A stretch of 64,000 bases of DNA, from assembly GCA_015680685.1 (NCBI GenBank), contig MNCI01023742.1:1716089-1780088 (forward strand). Reading direction: 5' to 3'. The position numbers and the translations under genes are program-made. Positions within the stretch are counted from its first letter, which is position 1. Every line of letters starts with the position of its first letter. The notes below the pieces were generated by a model. It saw nothing but the letters and a program-made list of their open reading frames with translations. It was not told where the DNA came from and ran no database searches. The stretch comes from Gnetum montanum. Its lineage: Eukaryota; Streptophyta; Gnetopsida; Gnetales; Gnetaceae. Shown here piece by piece: positions 1 to 10,810 of the stretch.

Positions 1-638
1 TCTCCTAGTGCATGCCTCTAATGTGATGATTGTAATTGTACGACACCTTTATTTGAGTGTGATGTACTTGGACACACACATGATCAGAAATAAAGATTGA
101 GATTGCTTCATCATTGTAGCATTCACTTAGTTTAATTATTTAATTTTTATTCATTGCTTTCTTAATTAATATCTCTTTACCTTCCTCTCCTATCCTTGTT
201 AGTAAACGCAGAATGAGTACGACTTAATCACGACCATTTAAGTGTGACTACTTGGTATCCCAGTAGTGTACCTAGGACATGTGCTTGGTAATCCCAGTGG
301 TAGTACATGAGGTCAAAGATGTGTATGGATGATTAAGGGACAGATGCTCATTGCACTTAGGCTAGCTTAGACTCTCTCCACCCTTTCCCTCTTAGTTAAA
401 ACCAAGTTACTTTCCATTGCCTCTAGGAGTAGCACTAGTTAGGACCACATCATACACCTCACTCTGGACTAAACCATACGTGATGGAGCAAATACTAGTC
501 CAAGTGGAAATACAGCGAACTGCGATCAACATGTAACTATCTAGATACCACAACTAGCCTATCTGTGGAGTTCGACCAGATCGTGCATGAACGCTCATAT
601 TTGTATGGCTGAGTGTAGGGGTACCTTGCCAGTCATCA
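1..638 (+). repeat. 5' LTR of element A (3' part)
   Basis: Base 1 lines up with about base 2370 of the full LTR at 2171-3007, so roughly the first 200 bases (U3 and TATA box) lie outside the window. The end GTCATCA at 632-638 corresponds to the family terminus CTCATCA and is followed one base later by the primer binding site. Blocks such as the one around 600-630 recur in the LTRs at 2171, 5961, 27668, 28044 and 36851. Confidence 0.85.
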
Positions 639-639
639 T

Positions 640-657
640 TGGCACCATTGCCGGGGA
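640..657 (+). other. Primer binding site, tRNA-Asp type (element A)
   Basis: The sequence TGGCACCATTGCCGGGGA matches the complement of the plant tRNA-Asp(GTC) 3' end, TGGCGCCGTTGCCGGGGA, at 16 of 18 positions. Both mismatches are G-to-A. It sits two bases after the LTR terminus, the normal place for minus-strand priming. Confidence 0.85.
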
Positions 658-775
658 TGGTGTTAGTTATTTAGATTAGTTATATCATACAAGATTGATG
701 TTACAAGTATTAACGATATATCATTTAGAAAAGAAGTTAAATTAAATTCAATTAAGTCACACACCACTCACAACA

Positions 776-2170
776 ATGTCTCTCTCATAAGACTATGCTA
801 ACGCCATAACTAGTGAGGCAATTCATTGGACAACCAATGAATTATATGATGAAGACAAATTTTGGAGTACTCAACTTTATGTAGGAATTCCATATGTTCA
901 TGAGTATCCCAATGATACTCAAGGATTCTTGTCAACCAAATCTGACACCTCTAGTAAGGATGGGACACCCCATAGAACGAGGAGGCTCAAAAGGCCTAGG
1001 ACCTTCTCAATAACTAACAATAATCTGTTGGGGGATGATTGAAAAAATTACAAAAGTTAGAACAAGTTTTTGAGTTCTTTTTCTTCCTCTGCTGCAACAT
1101 CAGATTGTGACATGGGTGGCTATCTTTGAAGGGATTAGTGTAGAACTAAAAATTGAGCTCACAAAGAAAATTGAGAATGCCAACATGAACAAGGACAACA
1201 TTGTCTCAACTCAAAAACTCACAACCTACTTAGTGACGATGAACCCTTGCTGGCCACTAAGAGCCTAATGCCTATATAAGAGGCCATTCAAATATCCTAT
1301 AGGCATTGCAAAGAAAGCCATCTACCCAGGCTTAATTTAAACAGCTTTCCCAACTTTGCAGGAGGCTATGATTCAAATCCGCGACAACATATACAAGCCT
1401 TCTATGATGCCTGTGTCTAGAATAATATTGATAAGGGTGGCAAAAACCTAAGCTCTTTCCTATGACAATCGGTGGCCAAGCAAAAGTGTGGTACAGATCG
1501 TTAAAACCAAAATCAATCCATAGTTGGCCAATAATGGTAGAACTCTTTACTGAACGATATCAAACCTATGCCAGAGCGTTAGCCTTGAGGAGACAAATCC
1601 AGGAATGGAAACAAGGGCAACATGAACCCTTGGAGATGGCCTTAGAAAGATATTATGCATTGTTAAACAACTGCCCAAGCCATGGGTTCTTCGAGGAAAG
1701 GCTAATGTATCACATCATGGATGGGCTCCGTAATGAAATAAGGGAAACCCTAGGGATGTATGCCCCAGGTCAACTATACGAACTACGAATCCACCAATTC
1801 CAAGAGCTTATTAAGGAAGTAGCAATGGAAGAAGGAGAAATGGCTAAATGGGAGAATGTTGAAAAATCTCAACAGGACCAAAATCTCAATTTAACAAAGG
1901 TCCATAATGATGACAAGGAGAAATCAACCCATCTCAAGGAGGTGGAACCATCTTTACCGGTACTAAAATCACTAGATGAAATTGAGACAAAGATCAGTAA
2001 GATGATAGAATGGATACATGAAAAATGTGGAGAATATGCCAACACTATTAGAGGTAGAACCATGACAAACCAAGAAGTAGGACAGAACACCCTTAGAAAA
2101 TCAGAAAGAAGGATTGAAAAGAATAAGAACTCAACTGCTCATCATACGTATCAATGTAACATTTTCCTGT
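776..2170 (+). pseudogene. gag: gag of element A, N-terminal and central part
   Basis: The probable start ATG is at 776, followed by a stop at codon 5. The best preserved part is an open frame from 1462, with the plant retrotransposon gag pattern: AKVWYRSL near residue 7, then WPIMVELFTERY, LRRQIQEWKQG, EPLEMALERYYALL and IHQFQELIKEVA. It encodes the capsid-like Gag that would package element RNA in the cytoplasm. The frame runs to CNIFL at the zinc-knuckle position, where an LTR insertion at 2171 cuts it. The last part of the open frame up to 2433 is translated LTR and is not gag. The frame before 1462 has several stops. Confidence 0.8.
2166..2170 (+). repeat. Left target site duplication of the solo LTR
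   Basis: CCTGT at 2166-2170 and CCTAT at 3008-3012 flank the LTR. One mismatch fits an old five-base duplication. Confidence 0.7.
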
Positions 2171-3007
2171 TGATGAGTCATGAATTTGCTGGCTATGATA
2201 TCGTAGCCGTGATATCGCAGCAGCCGCGATATCGCAGCGGCCGTGATATCGTAGCTGCGATATCGCGACCTACCTCAATTTCTATAAATAAGAGGTGGCT
2301 TTCCTTGTTTGAGGACTTAGTCTTTAGATTTTATTGTAAGCTTTTAAGTTTAGATTCTTCTCAACCCTTTCCTCCTAGTGTATGCCTACAGTGTGGTGAT
2401 TGTAATTGTACAACATCCTTTATTCGAGTGTGACATACTTGGACACACACATGACTCGAAATAAAGATGAAGATTACTTCATCATTGCAGCATTCACTTA
2501 GTTTAATTATTTATTTAATTTTTATTTACTACTTTCTTAGTTAATATCTTCTTACCCTAAAATCCTGTTAAACGCGGAATGAGTATGACTTGATCACGAG
2601 CATTTAAGTGTGACTACTTGGTAACCCATTAGTGTACCTAGGATCTACGCTTGGTAATCCTAGTGGTAGTCATGCACGAGGTCGATGTGTACGGATGATC
2701 AAGGAACAAATGCTCATTGTAGTTAGACTAGCTTAGATTCCCTCTCACACACTCTCTCTTAGCTTAGTTAATATCATTTGCCATTGTATTCAGGAGTAGC
2801 AGTAGTATAGGAAGACATCATACACCTCACTTTGGACTAAACCATACGTGACAAAGCTAATATTAGTCTAGGTGGGAAGACAGTGAACTGTGACCTAAGA
2901 ATAACTATCTAGATACCACAACTAGTCCATCTACGGAGTTTGACCAGATCGTGCATGAAACACTCGTATTCGTATGGTTGAGTGTATGGGTACCTCACCA
3001 CTCATCA
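2171..3007 (+). repeat. Solo LTR of the A family nested in gag
   Basis: It begins TGATGAG and ends CTCATCA, a perfect seven-base inverted terminal repeat. It has no polypurine tract before it and no primer site after it. U3 has five GATATC palindromes (2197-2272) and a TATAAATA box at 2283-2290. Removing it and one copy of the duplication joins CNIFL to YDHTKG, which matches CDICQYDHRKG in element C, so this is an insertion followed by LTR-LTR recombination. Confidence 0.85.
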
Positions 3008-3735
3008 CCTATATGATCACACAAAAGGTCAATGTCCAATCTTGTTACATTTACATGAGCATTGGGGAACAATGTTACATCCAGAGTTCGTACAAAAATA
3101 TTGTGTTCAATCACAGTGGCAAAAATCCCATTCGTGCAGGAGGCCACCCTCAAACTGATCACACCCTTCATATCATTCGAACCTAAGTGCTTATCAGGTT
3201 CAACATCTTATTGCCCCATTTGGGTCAACATCTTCTATCTCACCACATTTTTATTATTCTCCTAAGTACTATTAGCCCACATCCTTTGCAACAAGATCAC
3301 CACCTCATGTACCTTACACTTCTCCTCACCCTCAATATTCTCATCCTTCACCTCCTTCTACATTGCCACTAGTTGTTCTAGAAGGTTTTGCATCACAACA
3401 CCAACCCACGAACGTCACTTGCACTACTATTATCAATTGCAGTGGGAATCCTTCACAACACCGAAAGTGTCATTTCTTTAGATATGACCATAGGAAGGGA
3501 CTACACAGTTTCGAGACCACTGCATCCTTACACTTAGCACAAGTCCAACACTGTGGTGCATCCTTCTCCTTGAATCCAATGCCTCGTGTTACCTTATTAG
3601 GGCCATCGATAAAAACTCCAACAACTATGGGGCCTAATGAATATAGCCACATAGGGAGACATACCAATCCTTGCATACCATCTTACAGTCACAAGTGCCA
3701 TAGTGGGTCAACTCCTTATTAATTAACCACATCTT
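3008..3735 (+). pseudogene. gag: gag of element A, post-knuckle part
   Basis: This is the continuation of gag after the solo LTR. It starts with the rest of the knuckle (YDHTKG), followed by a proline- and serine-rich linker such as that at 30700-31110 in C, and ends near a CHFFR stretch (3470) that matches CPFFR of B (8325) and RPFFR of C (31138). The frame is broken by stops at many points. No protease motif follows. Confidence 0.65.
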
Positions 3736-5342
3736 ATAACTTGCCCCACTATTTCAACATTAATCAAGTGTGTGAACTCGAGTTTGGGCACATTCCAACC
3801 ACCACATCAAAAGACACCTAATGGGTTGGATATGACTGGGTCCCAATATTTCCAACATGCATGGATCCTAACCTTCCATTTATTAATTCTAGCCATGCTC
3901 AATTGTTTAGTTATGGGGGATATCCTCCATTCTAACAAGAAGAATTAAGAAATACTTTTTCTTTTCTTTTTTTTAATTTTTAATTTTACAATTTTTTTGT
4001 TTTCCAGTTTTTCATCTTTCAATTTATTGTTTTATCTTTTTATATTTTTATGAGTAATCTCATCTATGAATAAAGCACTCATGTGACTCATTGGTTGACG
4101 TGTTGTTCTTTGCTATCAACTCTTGAGTGACTAATTATTTGAACATCAAGCCCATCACATCTACCCAACCATTCTATTAATAAGAGGTTCTACTCTGGGT
4201 ATGATGATATTCTTGACATCATTAAAACTTAAAGTAATTTTGTGCTCATTATGCCTAGAGCAAAAAATTTTGGACTAAGAGGGATGGCCAGGGTGTGACA
4301 TCAAGGGAACTTGTGGATTCTCTTTGGTGACATATGTAGGAGTTATCATGCAACCTAGTTGTGCTAAGATCCTTGTAGATCTAACGAAAAATGGGAGCAA
4401 GAGTAATAAAGGCACTTAATAAAAAAAAACAACACAAATGCTATTCTAGGGAGTCCTACTGGAAAGACATGCACCCAGACTTGGAGGTAGGCAGCTCCTC
4501 TAGATTACACATAAAAAATAAAAAATAAATAAACAAAATAAAAGAGAAGAAGAGAGAGTGTGCCAAAGAAACCAAACAAAAAAAAAGAGAGAGAAGAGAG
4601 ATCAAGATAAAAAGTGCCACAAAGCAATTCTGAATCACTCCTCCCTTGAATGAAATTCTAAGTGATCACACACCTTGCTGTCATGATGCTCTTATGGTTG
4701 TCCATCATTGGATAAAATAATGCGATGTTAATGATCGAAGGAATGTACTTGGTCTTGATTTTGGAGTGATGGGTTAATGACACTCAAGATTCATTATGCC
4801 TTGTGTTAGTCACCTCACGTCCTGATCTCTGTAATCGCTTCTACAATTCGCCTCATCTCACTGTTCATGAATTGGTGACTCGTGTCTTGTGTCACATAGA
4901 ATTCCTACCTCATCACGGTAGTATCAACATGTGTGTGTTTTGTTGCATTAGTGTAGATTACATTTAACCCTTCTAGTGCCTACGGACATTTTAAGGTGTG
5001 GTTATGCAAGGGCGTTATAGGTTGGAATCTGCTTTGGGGAGGACCCACTTGCGTGAATTTTGTAATTTGTACTTTTTGCACACCACCATATCATTTTATA
5101 CCCTTTGAGTACTTCATTGCCAAATCTATTCTTTCCTTTATCATCATTTTATCAAACGTTCCTCAAAACCATTACATGTCCTTTTATGTGTCACCTAAAC
5201 AAATAAGGTCAAACATTAAACTTCTAACTCTAAAATCACACTAAGCAAAGAATTTAACATTTATTAAAGGCAATGAGTAAGGTATAAAATAATTAAACTT
5301 CTTTCAATAACTTATTAATAATTGATCTTTGTGTGATTATAG
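3736..5342 (+). other. Conserved non-coding block of element A replacing pol
   Basis: No credible ORF is present. The block shares landmarks in the same order with B (22600-24700) and C (34940-36460): a TTATGGGGGAGATGG-like tract near 3911, a GGTGTGACATCAAGGG box near 4293, a CTGGAAAGACATG box near 4459, and a TTGGGGAGGACCCACT box near 5034. These ordered landmarks show that A, B and C share one ancestral 3' region. Poly-T and poly-A tracts occur at about 3955-3990 and 4500-4590. Confidence 0.6.
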
Positions 5343-5850
5343 ATGGCCCCTAAAAGAGGACAATAAGGAGAACCTCCTCAAGGTGCAACTGAATGCCCAG
5401 GGGGAGGCAGAGACCAAGGACCTTATGCAGAACATGTAGAGCAGGAGGCACAATCATTCAGCATCCATCAAGGACCTCTTGTCACTACAAAATCTAGCCA
5501 AGAAAAAGGTGGAGAGGTTAGGGTCCAAGCCTATGAAGAGGAATGATGACTATTTATGACATGGCATGTCAAGGCCAATCAATTGTTCCCGCAGTTGTCA
5601 TGTCCATGAAAAGTGCTGATTCCATCAAACATTGGAACATCATCATGGATGACTCATAATCCTTGAATAGAAAAGGAGGAACGTCAGGTGCTTCTTCAAC
5701 AGTATCAATCTCAAAGCCATGAGCACAAGACAAGGGGAAGAGACCCATGGAGGAGCCACCACCACTAGGAACCACATGAGTTCCAATAAATTTTGTAATT
5801 TTGTACCCATGTCCCAATTTTGTTGTATTCAACTCTCCACTACAACATGA
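5343..5850 (+). pseudogene. Third ORF of element A, internally deleted
   Basis: ATG at 5343 follows directly after TTATAG, a good splice acceptor. The N-terminus (MAPKRGQ, stop, GEPPQGA ... AQSFSIHQ) matches B's third ORF at 24719. From about 5555 the sequence matches the C-terminal end of B's ORF (near 27250-27480), so about 2.3 kb of the middle is missing. This position is used for an envelope-like or accessory ORF in Athila-type elements; no signal peptide or membrane segment is visible here. The TAA at codon 8 is shared with B. Confidence 0.6.
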
Positions 5851-5950
5851 ATAAATTTCTAGTTAGTCAATAATCCGATACCTATCCACTGTGTAATCAA
5901 TTGAACTTGTTGCTCACTTTATTTGACTCGAGGAAAAGTTGTTATTCAGT

Positions 5951-5960
5951 CCGGGGGGTA
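5951..5960 (+). other. Polypurine tract of element A
   Basis: CCGGGGGGTA lies immediately before the LTR at 5961. B has CATGGGGGTA and C has CATGGGGGTA in the same place, each preceded by an ATTCAGTC-like box. Confidence 0.75.
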
Positions 5961-6767
5961 TCATGAATCATGGTTTGTCAGGTGCTGATATCGGACCTTT
6001 GTTATCAGACCCTTGATATTGGGTTCAAGATATCAAGTCTAATGAGTCTCGATATCAGACCCCTGATATCAAGTATGCGATATCGTGGCCTGACAAGTGA
6101 TATTAGATACGTGATATCATAGTTCCCGTGTGAGCCTATAAATACACAATGGGACACATGGGAAAGTAAGAGTCAGTTAGTATTAGAGTAGGATCTTTTT
6201 TTCAGTAGTTTAATTAGAAGTTAGTTTTCATTTTTAGTTCTTCTCAATCCTTTCTCCCAGTGCATGCCTGCAGTGTGATGATTGTAATTGTACGACACCT
6301 TTATTCGAGTGTGACGTACTTGGAAACACACATGACCAGAAATAAAGATCGATATTACTTCATCATTGTAACATTCACTTAGTTTAATTAATTAATTATT
6401 ATTCATTGATTTCTTAATTAATATATCTTTACCTTCCTCTCCTATCCCTATTAGTAAATGCAAAATGAGTACAACTTAATCACAAGCATTTAAGGGTGAC
6501 TACTTGGTATCCCAGTAGTGTACCTAGGACATGTGCTTAGTAATCCTAGTGGTAGTACACGAGGTCCAAGATGTGTACGGATGATTAAGGGACAATTGCT
6601 CATCACACTTAGGCTAGCTTAGACTCTCTTCACCCTTTCCCTCTTAGTTAAAACCAAGTTACTTTCCATTGCCTCTAGGAGTAGCACTAGTTAGGATCAC
6701 ATCATACACCTCACTCTGGACTAAATCATACATGATAAAGAAAATACTAGTTTAGGTGGGAAGACAA
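5961..6767 (+). repeat. 3' LTR of element A, truncated and fused to B
   Basis: It aligns from its first base with the LTR at 2171 (TCATGAATCATGG against TGATGAGTCATGAA). It has many GATATC or GATATT motifs in U3 and a TATAAATA at 6137-6144. It stops at the AAGACAACGA block, short of the CTCATCA end by about 130 bases. A short copy of its own sequence (6708-6725) is repeated at 6773-6790, and then gag-like sequence of B begins. Confidence 0.8.
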
Positions 6768-6799
6768 CGAAAACCTCACTCTGGGCTAAGCCAAATGAA

Positions 6800-8340
6800 G
6801 AACATGAATGAAGGAGATAAAGGGATCAAAGAGAGGATCAATAAAGGTATGAGCACAGAAGGGGTCACCACTATAATAAAGCATACGAACGCAACCACGA
6901 TGATGAACCCCTCATGGCAACCAAAGCATGATAAACATTCAAGAAGTTGTTCACATACCAACCAAGCATGTAAGGGATAGGCAAATCAAATGTCTAGATA
7001 TAAACACCATGCCAAGATTTGAAGGTGGCTATAATGTTGATCCACAACATTATCTTCAAGCTTTCCATGATGCTTGCACCCCTATAGAACATCAAAAGTA
7101 ACTAGAAAAAGTTGAAGCTATTTCCCAGAATACTTGTGAGGAGGTAGAAAGTTGGTATAGGTCATTGGAACTTGAATTAATTAGATGCTCGAGTACCATG
7201 TGTGAAGTCTTCAATGATAAATATCAGACTTATTCATAAGTGTTTAATTTAAGGAAAAAAATCCAGAGATGGAATCAAGGGACTCATGAGACCCTTGATG
7301 TAGTAATGGAAAGATACTCTTCACTATTGCATAGATGGCTAGGCCATGGATTTTCACTAAGGGAATAGCTCAGGCACATTGTAGATGGGCTATGAAGAAA
7401 AACTAGAGAGACTCTTAGGATTTATGCCCAAGGTAGGTTATGGGATTTGACCATCCATCGCATTCAAAGACTAATTGACTAGGTGGCAAAGGAGGAAGGT
7501 GAGCTAAAAAAAGGGAATTAGCTAAAGAAAATAATACAGATTCATCAATATGAAAGAGAGATCCACGAGTCTGTGATATACAAGAGGAGGAAACCTTGGA
7601 TTAGGCTATCCAGAAAAAAAATTTAGCTATCCAAAAATCTGTAAGTAACATCACAACCAAAGTAGAGAAATTGTGGGATTCATTTGATGAGAAATTTACA
7701 ATTGCATTAAATATTGTGGAGGAAAGAACCAGGTAAGCCTTTGAAAAAGGAAAAGACAAGAGGAAAAAGATAAAATTTGGATAGAAAGGCAAAGTTGCTT
7801 TAGTGGATGAGTGCTTAGACACCAGCTCCATAGATGAGAAAGGTTTCATTGTGTGTTAGTATGAACATCCCAAGGGATGTTGTATAGTCATGATGCACTC
7901 AATCCCAAATTTGTTAAAAGACAAATGCCTAAATAGTTGCCTTATTTAGTTAAGGTAACTACTAATAGAACCTTCAGCCAATGTATTATCCTAGTGGATC
8001 TTTTCCATATCCACATGAGCACTATTAACAGTAGTGGCAATAGCCTCAATCATGTGCTATGCCAGCACCTCACCAACAATATCCATACAGGCAACCAAAT
8101 TCGTATGGATATTCATTCAACATCTAGTATCACCAATAGCTATCTATCCAAACACATATGTGCATCCAATAATAGCTAATTCTCCAAATCAACATATAAA
8201 TCCTTTACCACTAGTGCCACCACCTACTATGCAAGGTGAATTGCCATTACAATCACAGTAGAGAAAAGCTATAAGGGTAGTGACATTCAAAAAGAGGATG
8301 TTACTAGCAATACTAAGGGCTAAATAAAGAAATGTCCTTT
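6800..8340 (+). pseudogene. gag: gag of element B
   Basis: From about 7005 the reading MPRFEGGYNVDPQHYLQAFHD matches the conserved start of the Gag capsid domain, followed by VESWYRSLELE (7147), LRKKIQRWNQGTHE (7250) and YAQGRLWDLTIHRIQ (7420). A degraded zinc-knuckle (C, stop, YEHPKGCC) lies at 7852-7880, and a linker ends in KKCPFFR near 8325. The spacing agrees with C. At least six in-frame stops are present. The N-terminal part and leader are lost at the junction near 6792. Confidence 0.75.
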
Positions 8341-8479
8341 CTTTAGGACAAGTGTTGAAAAGGTTGGTAGAATTAGAACTTCATCAAGACTAGTTTCTCC
8401 TAAAATAGGTCCTCTTCTTACCAACAAGCTTTGGCCATTGTTGAATTCAAAGATGTAGACTTTGATGCTCACTGAAATC

Positions 8480-8813
8480 GTCACAAACTAGATTAAGGTA
8501 GGGCCACTTCCTAAGAAGAGAATTGATCTAGGAATTCCTTTGATTTATCTACAAGTAGCTAGAAATCTACCATGCAAAGCTTTATTAGACTCAGATTCTA
8601 GGGTGAATTTGATCTCTTATAAAACAAATCCAGCATGGAATTAACCACCATTGAAAGAGTGCACATTAGGTTGGAGCTTGCAAATTAGTCTATTGCCATT
8701 CATTTGGAACAAATAGATGACATAGTGACCACTATCAATGGGTGGTCTTATTCAGCAGAGTTTCTGGTAATCAATGTGAAAGATGCTAATAAGGAATTTT
8801 TGATTATCATGAG
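8480..8813 (+). pseudogene. Protease fragment of element B, left part
   Basis: Translation near 8515-8600 gives KKRIDLGIPLIYLQVARNLPCKALLDSDS, matching C at 31310-31400 (ALLDSGS). The catalytic triplet is degraded to DSD. The match continues through GWSYSAEFLVINV (8740) and FLIIM, where element D is inserted after ATGAG. The remaining part resumes at 22047. Confidence 0.75.
8809..8813 (+). repeat. Left target site duplication of element D
   Basis: ATGAG here and ATGAG at 22042-22046 match perfectly. Joining the flanks restores a stretch that aligns with C at 31600-31640. Confidence 0.95.
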
Positions 8814-9222
8814 TGAAACACCACAAAAATTTTAGCAACACTTCCAGACAACTTCAGAGCCTTTGAAACGGCTTCAAGCAACCCACCATGAAGTAAGTAA
8901 GGTCCCCCTGGGGCTCACAGATCACAACGGCAAGTCTCGGTGTCAAGAATCATCAGTTTCAAGGTCAAAAAGCGCAATTTTGGCTAAGTACAATGTGCTT
9001 GTGCTGTGCTTACGCTGCACAACGTAAGGATCAGCGTCACCAACTTTTGGGACCCCAAAACTGAATCAAAACAGGCCAAAATCAAGCACAAGGACCGCTC
9101 ATGACCTTCACCAAGGTCCCTAGCAGCTCCCAGCCTCCAAAAATTCAAAATTCGGGCCTTAAATAAGGTGTTTTCAGTTGATTACAGGGGCTACATTTTC
9201 TTATGTTGCATAGTGTAAGGAT

Positions 9223-9390
9223 GCGTAAATCACTATTCACAGCGTAAATACTATTCACAGCGTAAACACTATTCATCATGTGAACACTATTTACAGCGTG
9301 AACACTATTCACAGCGTAAACATTATTCATCGTGTGAACACTATTCACAGCATAAACACTATTCATCACGTGGACACTATTCATCAACTT
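9223..9390 (+). repeat. 17-18-base minisatellite in the left LTR of D
   Basis: About nine degenerate copies of an AACACTATTCACAGCGT-like unit are present, alternating CACAGCGT with CATCRYGT. The right LTR has fewer copies (20900-21012), which explains most of the length difference between the LTRs. Open frames here that read as MNTIHSVNTIHS-type repeats are by-products. Confidence 0.9.
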
Positions 9391-9797
9391 CTAGAAAATT
9401 CCAGAAAAATTTCAGAAAATGGTAGAAAATTCTCTCAGCATCAGCAACTTCCAGAAAATTCTAGAAAATTTCAGAAAAACTCAGGGACAAAGAAGTTTCA
9501 AGCAGGACAGATCAAATTTCCCTTGTACATTTCATTGTAAATTTTTTATTTGTGGGATAGTCAGGCCCTCACAGTCTAAATTAAATGTACTTTCATGGGC
9601 TTGAATAACCCAGAAATTGTAAAATGCGATGCACCTGGTCAAAAATGTAGCTTACCGACACACATCCAACTCTTGCTAGCGTGCATCCAACCCAAACACA
9701 TCTGTCCATTGGATACATGTCACTAGATTCACTTTCCTTTCACCTCCTAGCCGTTGATTCCATTCTAGAAATTCTGTGTCGGAGCCCGGCCCAACCC

Positions 9798-9805
9798 TAT
9801 AAATA
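9798..9805 (+). promoter_or_regulatory. TATA box in 5' LTR of D
   Basis: TATAAATA follows a CCCAACCC stretch and is kept in the right LTR at 21438-21445. It is the probable RNA polymerase II promoter of the element. Confidence 0.7.
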
Positions 9806-10406
9806 CCTTGTCAATTCACATGAAGCAGGGAGGCAAAAATTGGAGAGATTGACAATTCTGAGAAAGTACAAAACTTGCAATCCTTGGGCGCTCGGCACAT
9901 CTGACTGTTGGCATCCAAGCATTTCTCACATTCATCACATCACATCATTGCATCATCACGTTACATCATCCTGGGGCTAGGTGTTTGACTTACCATCCAC
10001 ACGTGTGCAACTACGCTTTGACCGGTGCATACCTTTTTATTAAATAATACAATATAGTTCATTGCCTCCCATTTACATTATTTACTTTGATTTATGCTTT
10101 GTTTACAATATAGCTCTGTTTACGCTTTATTTATAATTCAGTACACTCTGTTTACATTTCGTATTGCTGTTTGCATTCCGTTTACATACCGTTTACACCG
10201 TTTACGATAACCCCAATGCTAGCCGTAGCTTACGCTCGAGGAAGTCCTTGGTTGATTTGTGTGCAAACCATCCAAGGCACTCTACCTTCATTCCCTTTTC
10301 TAGCTTGCCCTCAAGCAAAGGCAGGGTCAACTGTGGCTGCTCGATGATCTCTTGGTGTCCATTTCCCTTCCAGCCTTACGCCGACGATTTAGGTTAGTAC
10401 AGTTTT

Positions 10407-10424
10407 TGGCGCTAGAAGGAGGGC
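10407..10424 (+). other. Primer binding site of element D
   Basis: TGGCGCTAGAAGGAGGG starts six bases after the LTR end. Its complement ends in CCA as a tRNA 3' end must. I could not assign the tRNA with certainty. It differs from the tRNA-Asp site of A and C. Confidence 0.75.
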
Positions 10425-10810
10425 CTGACTTATTTTCTATTTAATCAAAACACTGATCACATTACCTGTTCAAACGCTGCCCAAATCAAGTGTTGAAACC
10501 ACGTGCTCACGCTGCTACAGTGTTCACGTTGCTACAGTGTTTACGCTGCTATAGTGTTCATGCTGCTACAGTGCTTCTACAATGTTTTTTCAACAAAAAC
10601 ACACAAAATGCATCCGTTTCAAAGCCAAATTCATTGTAATTCACATATAGATAAATTTTCAATGTTCACACACTAGACACTTAGACAAATTTTCAGTATT
10701 CATGCGCTGCCTGTTGGTCTAGTTTGATTAGTTTGGTCACGTAGTGTTTGTGTCACGGTGACACTGTAACTGCTTGTAATCCAACTCCATTCGTCTACCC
10801 CAGTCCACTC
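10425..10810 (+). other. Leader of element D with GCTACAGTGTT repeats
   Basis: There is no ORF. Between 10497 and 10575 a motif like CGCTGCTACAGTGTTCA is repeated about five times with small changes. This lies between primer site and gag, where packaging signals are usually located; that role is inference. Confidence 0.6.

Larger units (their letters stand above)
1..6767 (+). mobile_element. Element A: Athila-like Ty3/gypsy retrotransposon, pol-less, left end outside window
   Basis: The order is 5' LTR (from before base 1 to 638), tRNA-Asp primer site, gag, non-coding block, third ORF, polypurine tract and 3' LTR (5961-6767, end missing). No protease, RT, RNase H or integrase is visible between the gag remnant and the block starting near 3736, whereas the related element C has about 3.7 kb of pol there. 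A solo LTR (2171-3007) interrupts gag. Assignment to the Athila lineage rests on the tRNA-Asp primer site, gag similarity and a third ORF before the 3' LTR; it is inference from family knowledge. All frames carry stops. Confidence 0.8.
8814..10401 (+). repeat. 5' LTR of element D
   Basis: It starts TGAAACACCAC and ends GGTTAGTACA. It carries a minisatellite (9223-9390), a TATAAATA box at 9798-9805 and TTTACA-rich sequence near the 3' end. It differs from the right LTR by scattered substitutions and repeat copy number. Confidence 0.95.

Noticed and set aside
2174-2433. C-terminal extension of A's gag
   Set aside because: This part of the open frame is LTR sequence (TATA box included) read by chance.
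3470-3520. Zinc knuckle of A at CHFFRYDHRKG
   Set aside because: Position and the CPFFR/RPFFR matches in B and C place it after the linker. The true knuckle is split by the solo LTR at 2171. The YDHRKG likeness is probably coincidence.
9145-9540. Frames with MNSVHAVNS or MNTIHSVNT repeats
   Set aside because: They are translations of the LTR minisatellite of D in both directions and not proteins.
10748-10810. Earlier gag start in element D
   Set aside because: The frame there begins with TTG. ATGs at 10811 and 10820 are the first proper starts.
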